The notes under the pieces: model-generated
The model's database searches: none
What the model saw: the letters and a program-made list of their open reading frames with translations, nothing else
What the model was told of the DNA's origin: nothing
Source: Candidatus Obscuribacterales bacterium
GTDB lineage: Bacteria; Cyanobacteriota; Vampirovibrionia; Obscuribacterales; Obscuribacteraceae
DNA length: 64,000 nt
Assembly: GCA_031292355.1 (NCBI GenBank)
Contig: JARLHI010000055.1
Location: 248,001-312,000 of the forward strand
Direction: 5' to 3'
Translations under genes and position numbers: made by a program
Shown here: one piece after another, positions 61,433 to 64,000 of the stretch
Layout: the number at the start of each line of letters is the position of its first letter
Position numbering within the stretch: position 1 is the first letter of the stretch

Positions 61433-61945
61433 ATGTATATGCGGAAATCGAAACGAAATTGCTTTGGAGACACCATCGCAGAATTACCAGCAGTCATGTT
61501 TTTATTATTTATCGGACTATTAATTCCGATGATGTGCTACGCGTCCTGCGTCTACAGAATGGTATTTTTCTATTTTGCCGTGCGCGATTCTTGCAACAAA
61601 GCCGCTAAAGCATCAACGTTCACCGTTGCTGGGACTACGGCTACAACCGTTTTCGCAGCTGATATGGCGGGCTGGAAGGATATATCCGGAACTGAAAGCA
61701 TTAAAATTCTGATTAAGCCCATCCCTTCGGGCTCGCCGACATTTTCGGCCTCTGCGTTAACGCCGGGGACCGTTAATGTCACTAACAACATGTACTTCAT
61801 CAGGGAAACAGCTGTTGGCTCAATCCATCCTGTATTTGGACCTGGCTCATGGCTGGGTCTTAGTATCCCCGGTTTTACTGGTCCACTTCTTCTGAATATA
61901 GTTGTGGACGCCTACGTTGAAAATCCAAGTGGTCTGACAAATTGA
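61433..61945 (+). CDS. TadE-like pseudopilin/assembly protein
   Basis: 170 residues. The N-terminus has the TadE-type pattern: a short basic head, then a hydrophobic segment (GDTIAELPAVMFLLFIGLLIP) with an acidic residue near the start, the sign of a type IV-like pseudopilin. The rest is beta-rich and would face outward. It starts the locus behind a strong promoter, 19 bases before the TadG-like gene. Confidence 0.78.
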   Translation: MYMRKSKRNCFGDTIAELPAVMFLLFIGLLIPMMCYASCVYRMVFFYFAVRDSCNKAAKASTFTVAGTTATTVFAADMAGWKDISGTESIKILIKPIPSGSPTFSASALTPGTVNVTNNMYFIRETAVGSIHPVFGPGSWLGLSIPGFTGPLLLNIVVDAYVENPSGLTN

Positions 61946-61967
61946 TACCTCTCTATACGGTGCAGTG

Positions 61968-63872
61968 ATGAGCAAAAAGTTCGAGTTTCCGTACAAAATA
62001 CGCTTAAGGGCTCAAAGAGGCTCAATATCAGTAGTCGCTCTGATTTTGGCTTTTTTCGTGATTTTACCCCTGGCCTTTTTAGGGTTCGAGATGTCTCGAT
62101 TATTCCTGATTCAGTCTGAACTGCAGCACGTTCTCGATGCTGCGGCTCTCTCAGGGACGGCAGCCCTGGCGAGTTCTCCGACAGGTTTTACCGTCGCCCA
62201 ACAACGACAGCAGGCAATGCAAACCGCCGTCAATAACTTTTGTCAGAACAGCATTTTGCAAACTAGCTTCGTTCCTGGCACGAACCTCTCCTACAATCTG
62301 AACACAGCGCCAGACAATACGAACCCTGCACTGCACAGCGCCATTATCAACGTCACGCTTTACAATCAAGCAGGTGTGGCCCAGCCGACAGATAGTCAGA
62401 CCGCGACCGTAATGAAAATCGCGGCAGCCTATACAGACCAACCGATGTTTCTTAAGCAAGCAGCCAGTCTCATTCCTAGCATTCAAAGCCTTTTCACAGT
62501 GCGCGCTTATTCAACAGGTGGTTTACCACAACTTGACCTGGCACTATGCTTCGACGTATCGGGTTCCATGGACGATGAAACCCCAGTCCACTTTGTCCGT
62601 CGTTATTGGGACGGTTCGATAAGAGCTGTTAATTACCTGGACGTTACTGGTGCCAACCTCACAGGCGACCCAGGTTTGACGATTTACAGCTTGACCTATC
62701 CACCACCAACTGGTACCAGTTTAAACGCTACATGGCCGCAGAATTTGTCATATGCGTCATATCCGAATCCTGGTCATTACAACAATCCGTACGTATTCAG
62801 CGAAGGATATTACACTGGTGGAACTAATCCTCTCATAGGGTTACGATCGCTTGCATCAGCTCCTGCCGGCTCAGCCTGCCCAGAACAAGGAAGACCGCCA
62901 GGCAACTATCAAGCTTCTAATCCGGCACTGACCAATGGTAATGGCATCAATCCAAGCGCCTTGTCTACGGGCTTCACTGACATGGTTGTTTTAACTGCTG
63001 GTTTCCCAACCTATCAGGTTGCAGTGGAAGCATCGCGTGGCAACCTGGCTAGCGCTTCCATCTTGTCAACAAGTATGGGAGGCACTACAACCAGTAATAC
63101 AGTTAGCCCCAAATTAACCGGATACTCCATTTCACCAACTTGCTATAACGACTACTGGACTGCAGTCAATAATGCGGCTGAACCAATTAGTGATGCCAAA
63201 ACAGCTGCTGTCAACTTCTTCAACTTGATGAATACCAGTGCAAATGCACACTTTATGCTGGAAACTTTTTCTACTAGCGCCCCTGCGTTAGCCACAGGTG
63301 GAAGCCCGACGAGCACTTATGTAGATCCTACCAACACAAGTAGCGAAAAGACTGACGTCGGCTACGCAGCTGGTGGCACCAGCAGTTTCCCGTTACCCTT
63401 GGTACCACTAAACCAGACCCAAAGTCAGCTAACGCCGTGTATCAATGCCGTTTCAACCGGAGGTGGCGGGGTAAACACAGGACTTATAGCAGAAGGCAAA
63501 ACCGACATCGCCGATGCTTTACAAGAGGCGTATAGTGAACTAACGAACTCTGCGCTTTATCGCCCGACGGCTAAGCGAGCAATTATTCTGTTCACTGATG
63601 GAATTCCTAACATGCCAGCCTCAGACCCCAATACCCCTGCTCAAAACATAGCGCGCGCTTGTAACACAGCTGGAATCCCTATCTACACCATCGGTTTATC
63701 GACTAACTCCCAGGTAGTTGCCCAAGAAGCCACCTTCCTTGGACAAACTGCAAGTCCTGGTCTTGCGTTCTTGTCTGGAAATAAAGCTACATACACTCCT
63801 GTAGCCACCTCTACTGCCTTAAACAATGCGTTCCAACAAATCGCTCGGTCACTCGTAGTTCTTCAACAATAA
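61968..63872 (+). CDS. TadG-like pilus protein with a von Willebrand A domain
   Basis: 634 residues from the ATG at 61968. The N-terminus is the TadE/G-type pattern (RGSISVVALILAFFVILPLAFLGFEMSRL), then QSELQHVLDAAALSGTAAL, which is characteristic of TadG. From about residue 190 comes a vWA domain (LALCFDVSGSMDD, with the later TDGIPN motif) split by a long Pro/Asn/Tyr-rich insertion. Proteins of this group help assemble or present Tad-type pili. Part of the same locus as its neighbours. Confidence 0.85.
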   Translation: MSKKFEFPYKIRLRAQRGSISVVALILAFFVILPLAFLGFEMSRLFLIQSELQHVLDAAALSGTAALASSPTGFTVAQQRQQAMQTAVNNFCQNSILQTSFVPGTNLSYNLNTAPDNTNPALHSAIINVTLYNQAGVAQPTDSQTATVMKIAAAYTDQPMFLKQAASLIPSIQSLFTVRAYSTGGLPQLDLALCFDVSGSMDDETPVHFVRRYWDGSIRAVNYLDVTGANLTGDPGLTIYSLTYPPPTGTSLNATWPQNLSYASYPNPGHYNNPYVFSEGYYTGGTNPLIGLRSLASAPAGSACPEQGRPPGNYQASNPALTNGNGINPSALSTGFTDMVVLTAGFPTYQVAVEASRGNLASASILSTSMGGTTTSNTVSPKLTGYSISPTCYNDYWTAVNNAAEPISDAKTAAVNFFNLMNTSANAHFMLETFSTSAPALATGGSPTSTYVDPTNTSSEKTDVGYAAGGTSSFPLPLVPLNQTQSQLTPCINAVSTGGGGVNTGLIAEGKTDIADALQEAYSELTNSALYRPTAKRAIILFTDGIPNMPASDPNTPAQNIARACNTAGIPIYTIGLSTNSQVVAQEATFLGQTASPGLAFLSGNKATYTPVATSTALNNAFQQIARSLVVLQQ

Positions 63873-63887
63873 AAACCTCAGGTACTT

Positions 63888-64000
63888 ATGAAAAGCATAA
63901 TCAAGACTTATAAGAAGTGGAGAAAGGCGCGCGGCGTGATGGCTGCAGAGGTGGCAATTATTGGCACCTTGATGGTCGTACTGTCGGCTGTCGGATTCAA
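63888..64000 (+). CDS. TadE-like protein, N-terminal part, cut by the right edge
   Basis: Thirty-seven codons are visible. A basic head (SIIKTYKKWRKARG) is followed by a hydrophobic segment with an early acidic residue (VMAAEVAIIGTLMVVLSAVG), the mark of a TadE/pseudopilin N-terminus. AGGT lies upstream of the ATG, and it starts 15 bases after the TadG-like stop. The protein continues past the window. Confidence 0.7.
   Translation, partial: MKSIIKTYKKWRKARGVMAAEVAIIGTLMVVLSAVGF

Noticed and set aside
1..64000. Search for CRISPR arrays, insertion sequences, prophage or plasmid genes
   Set aside because: No regular repeats with spacers, transposases, integrases or phage structural genes were seen.

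Overview
The window looks like a chromosomal segment of a non-photosynthetic relative of the Cyanobacteria, most likely an Obscuribacterales-type member of Vampirovibrionia (Melainabacteria). This is inference from the style of the genes, not a search. The signs are many TPR proteins with one N-terminal membrane segment, a cyanobacterial-type RRM RNA-binding protein, a PknB-like kinase, an HTTM membrane protein, a Tad-like pseudopilin locus, frequent TTG starts behind good ribosome binding sites, and several families I cannot name. I see no photosynthesis genes, rRNA, CRISPR array or transposase.

Layout. 1-4235: two overlapping RND efflux permeases (the first cut by the left edge), followed by a GNAT acetyltransferase and a secreted C39-like cysteine protease. 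5724-8697: thioredoxin-like protein, extended SDR, and a TetR regulator with its own promoter and operator. 8863-11863: a secreted protein, then a TPR protein and a Ser/Thr kinase. 11869-16733: a split SMR-like transporter pair, an SDR and TetR pair transcribed divergently over two identical-architecture operators, a Nudix hydrolase, an unknown protein and a CDP-alcohol phosphatidyltransferase. 16860-17105: three tightly packed, structurally divergent tRNA genes. 17397-25121: DHA2 transporter, tautomerase, rhomboid-TPR fusion, polytopic membrane protein, iron-permease-like protein, DUF2383-like protein, and an unknown protein with a possible ADP-ribosyltransferase-like core.

25306-33379: aldo/keto reductase plus TetR, three small secreted proteins (two rich in Cys-Cys pairs), a CPA1 antiporter, TrhO, an AhpD-like protein, an ArsR regulator and the RRM protein. 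34089-36845: a DyP peroxidase with a membrane partner built from a duplicated module. 37301-43968: lipoprotein, vWA protein, CGNR regulator, TPR protein, FAD monooxygenase and the membrane-fusion subunit of a second efflux system, which is divergent from its RND permease (44092-47322). 48186-56733: two paralogues of an unnamed lysozyme-like family (one interrupted by an in-frame TGA), antitoxin-like regulators, tandem Cys-rich domain proteins, two MFS exporters and a CheY-like receiver. 56743-61061: two small proteins, an HTTM pair and a 699-residue TPR protein. 61433-64000: a TadE/TadG-like locus behind a strong promoter, running off the right edge.

Common themes are drug or solvent efflux with local one-component control (TetR/ArsR next to oxidoreductases and exporters), surface or secreted proteins of unknown role, and protein-protein interaction scaffolds. 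The least ordinary items are the degenerate tRNA cluster, the DyP/membrane-partner pair, the interrupted lysozyme-like paralogue, the Cys-Cys microproteins, and two genes whose reading frames seem to begin at AUU or AUC.
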